From positions 3,774,001 to 3,838,000 of the forward strand of contig NZ_CP143867.1 of the NCBI RefSeq assembly GCF_036416795.1: 64,000 nucleotides of DNA, in the 5' to 3' direction. Shown here one piece after another: positions 62,104 to 64,000 of this stretch. Every line of letters starts with the position of its first letter. The stretch's first letter is position 1. A program made the translations under genes and the position numbers. The notes under the pieces were generated by a model. It saw only the letters and a list, made by a program, of their open reading frames with translations. It ran no database searches and had not been told where the DNA came from. The stretch is from Bacteroides sp. MSB163. Lineage in GTDB: Bacteria > Bacteroidota > Bacteroidia > Bacteroidales > Bacteroidaceae.

Positions 62104-64000
62104 TTAGGATATTTTTTTCAGCCCGTTTGACGGGGCGGCAATTTTCATTGGGGGGACGTGCCTCGCTTTCTGTGACTGTTCCGGTCCGTCATCCGTTCCG
62201 TTTTCATGCCCGCCTGCCGGCTTTATGGTAAGCTGTATTTTCCGGTTCAGCGTGGCAAGCTCTTCATTCAGCCGCTTGATTTCCGCATCCTTGGGCCATG
62301 AGGCCGCCACAATCTCCTGAAGGACCGGGATGTCCTTCGACAGCTCCGCGTTCTCCTTCTCCCGTTTCTCTATCATGGCGGGAATGCGTTCCAGCGCATT
62401 GATGAAGTTCGTGACGGCCAGTTTCGGGTCTTTGGCAATATAACCGTTGTTGTAGGTATATTTGATGCCGTCCAGCCCCTCGACCATGAACTTGTTCTGC
62501 AAAGCCTGCATGTCCCCCTCACAGGTCCTTTCGGTACGGACAAGGATACGGAAATCGAACAGGGTCCCGATTTTCATATAGTCATCCTCCGTCCGGGCAT
62601 TCCGGTTGATTGCGGCAAGCCGGTTGCCGAGTACCTCGATATTGTTCGAGTCCACACCGTCCAGTTTCAGGGGATTGGGACGGAGTCCGGTTTTCGCATC
62701 TGCGGGGGCCACCTTGTTGAAATATTCCCAGTCCCTGGTGAAACGCCCGATAAAGGCATTGTTTTTTTCTATTCCCGAAGTCCTTTCATTCAGCTTGCCT
62801 TTCGCGTTTCCCTTGTTACGGTGGAATGCCTGCCTCTCGCTTTCGAGGACCGCCAGTTTCTTGTCCAGCTTCGCCTTTTCCAGCAGGTCGTCGTTGCCTG
62901 AAAGGATGGCTACGTATTCGCTGAAACTGCCGCCTCCGTTTTCGTCAATCGCCCCCTCGTCAATGGTACGGGCGGCCAGATTGCGGCTTTTGAGCTGGTT
63001 GATGAACACCTGCTTGTTTTGCAGCAGGTTGAACTTGTAGCTGTCCAGTGACTTCTCCACCGCATAGATATAGCAGTCCACCTTGTTGCCGGCGTACTGC
63101 TTGGCAATAATATTGCCTTTTCTCACCGCACGTCCGTTGCGCTGCTCCAGGTCGGACGGCCTTCAGGGTATGTCCAGATGATGGATGGCCACGGCACGTT
63201 CCTGCGCGTTGACACCCGTACCCAGTTTCTGTGTCGAACCGAAAAGGAAACGGATGCGGCCCGAGTTTATGTCCCTGAACAGTTCCTTGCGTGCGTTGTC
63301 GCTGTTCGCCTCCTGAATGAACCTTATCTGTTTCTCCGGGATATTGTGGTCTTCCACGAGCTTGCGTCTGATTTCACTGTAGATGTTCCACTGGTCCGGC
63401 TTATAAGTGCTCAGGTCCGAGAATACGAACTGTGTGCCTTTCTGGTCAAGATATTTGTAGTAATACTCCGCAATCTTGGCCGCGCAATGGGACGCCTTGT
63501 TTCCCGGACTGTCGCCGTATTCAGGGTCTATCAGCCGCATGTCAAGCGACATCTTGTTCGAGTAGTTGGTGGCGATCAGCATCTGTGCCTTCTCCTCCGC
63601 CTCGGACAGAGGCTCCCTGTCTATGTAGGTCGCATCCCCGGTTTCAGCGAACTTTATCAGTTTCTGAATGAAAATCTCCTGCTGGGGAGTAGGCGGTATA
63701 TGATACAGTTGTTCGTTGAGTTCCGGCCTGTCAACCCCCACGTCTTCAGTGGTCTTGTAATCGGTTATCTCCGCATAGAAATTGGCGAGTTCCGGCACCT
63801 TGATAAAATAGCGGAAACGCTCTTTCTGCACCACCTGGTTGGTCACTGAAAATTCAAAGTCCGTGCTTTTCTTCGCATAGACTGCGGCCCAGCCGTCAAA
63901 GCAGGTAATCCCCTGCCGCTCCATTTCCTTCGGACGGAGATACTTGAAAAGGAGATAGAGTTCGGTCAGGCTGTTGGAGATGGTCGTGCCGGAGAGGAAA
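62104..64000 (-). CDS. methylase-helicase, C-terminal part, ICE-2 copy with the same in-frame TGA
   Basis: Last 632 codons, cut by the window end; ends with TAA 62104-62106. From 64000 leftwards it reads F-L-S-G-T-T-I-S-N, R-F-L-F-G-S-T-Q-K-L-G-T-G-V, then L-D-I-P-[TGA 63163-63165]-R-P-S-D-L-E-Q-R-N-G-R. Protein identity to ICE-1 before the TGA is high: about eight differences in 253 residues. In the 27 codons after the TGA, 12 differ and 11 of those are synonymous. Conservation on both sides of the TGA means the full-length protein is made and selected. Confidence 0.9.

Overview
The window is from a Bacteroides-type gut bacterium (order Bacteroidales). The evidence is Bacteroides promoters (TTTG, about 19 bases, TAnnTTTG), Bacteroides conjugation genes (traA-traG, mobABC), a TonB-dependent outer-membrane receptor and beta-barrel protein, a KtrAB pair, LytTR regulation and SdaA/MutS2 of Bacteroides size.

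Layout. (1) 1-20.8 kb is the right part of an integrative conjugative element, ICE-1. A leftward transfer operon runs traA, traB-like, traD-like, a radical SAM gene, traE, traF and traG (cut by the window start). Then come an AT-rich repeat region, a hairpin-rich stretch, and rightward mobA-mobB-mobC. An AT-rich cargo operon (SIR2 plus PD-(D/E)XK nuclease) lies inside. A maintenance module (DUF4099/DUF3945, DUF1896, a 1,800-codon methylase-helicase) and two small HTH genes close the element. (2) 21.3-55.5 kb is chromosome: an ECF sigma operon, ClC channel, TrpB2, KtrBA, decayed genes and IS fragments, a frameshifted HigB/HigA pair, LytS/LytTR, a TonB receptor with transporter and iron-sulfur proteins, an OmpR-type two-component system with PepSY-like proteins, SdaA, MutS2 and tRNA-Ser. 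(3) 55.5-64 kb is a second element, ICE-2, at tRNA-Ser: integrase, RES-domain protein, a PIN-like membrane protein, then an inverted diverged copy of the ICE-1 end.

Main observation. In ICE-1 every large transfer, mobilisation and maintenance gene is broken on paper by in-frame TGA codons: 13 codons in 8 genes, on both strands, with no in-frame TAA or TAG. Each sits where tryptophan is expected or fits, most clearly in the helicase motif around D-I-P-[W]-R-P, in TraF and in TraG. All of these genes whose end is visible finish with TAA or TAG. The helicase TGA is also in ICE-2; in the 27 codons after it, 12 differ between the copies and 11 of the 12 changes are synonymous, so the part after the TGA is under protein-level selection. 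This points to UGA being read as Trp, fully or conditionally, in a conjugative element inside a standard-code chromosome. Four short frames coding [GA]Y[YF]D[ST]G followed by TGA lie in the tra leader regions and could be sensors of UGA decoding. I see no suppressor tRNA-Trp(UCA) in this window; the rest of both elements lies outside it.
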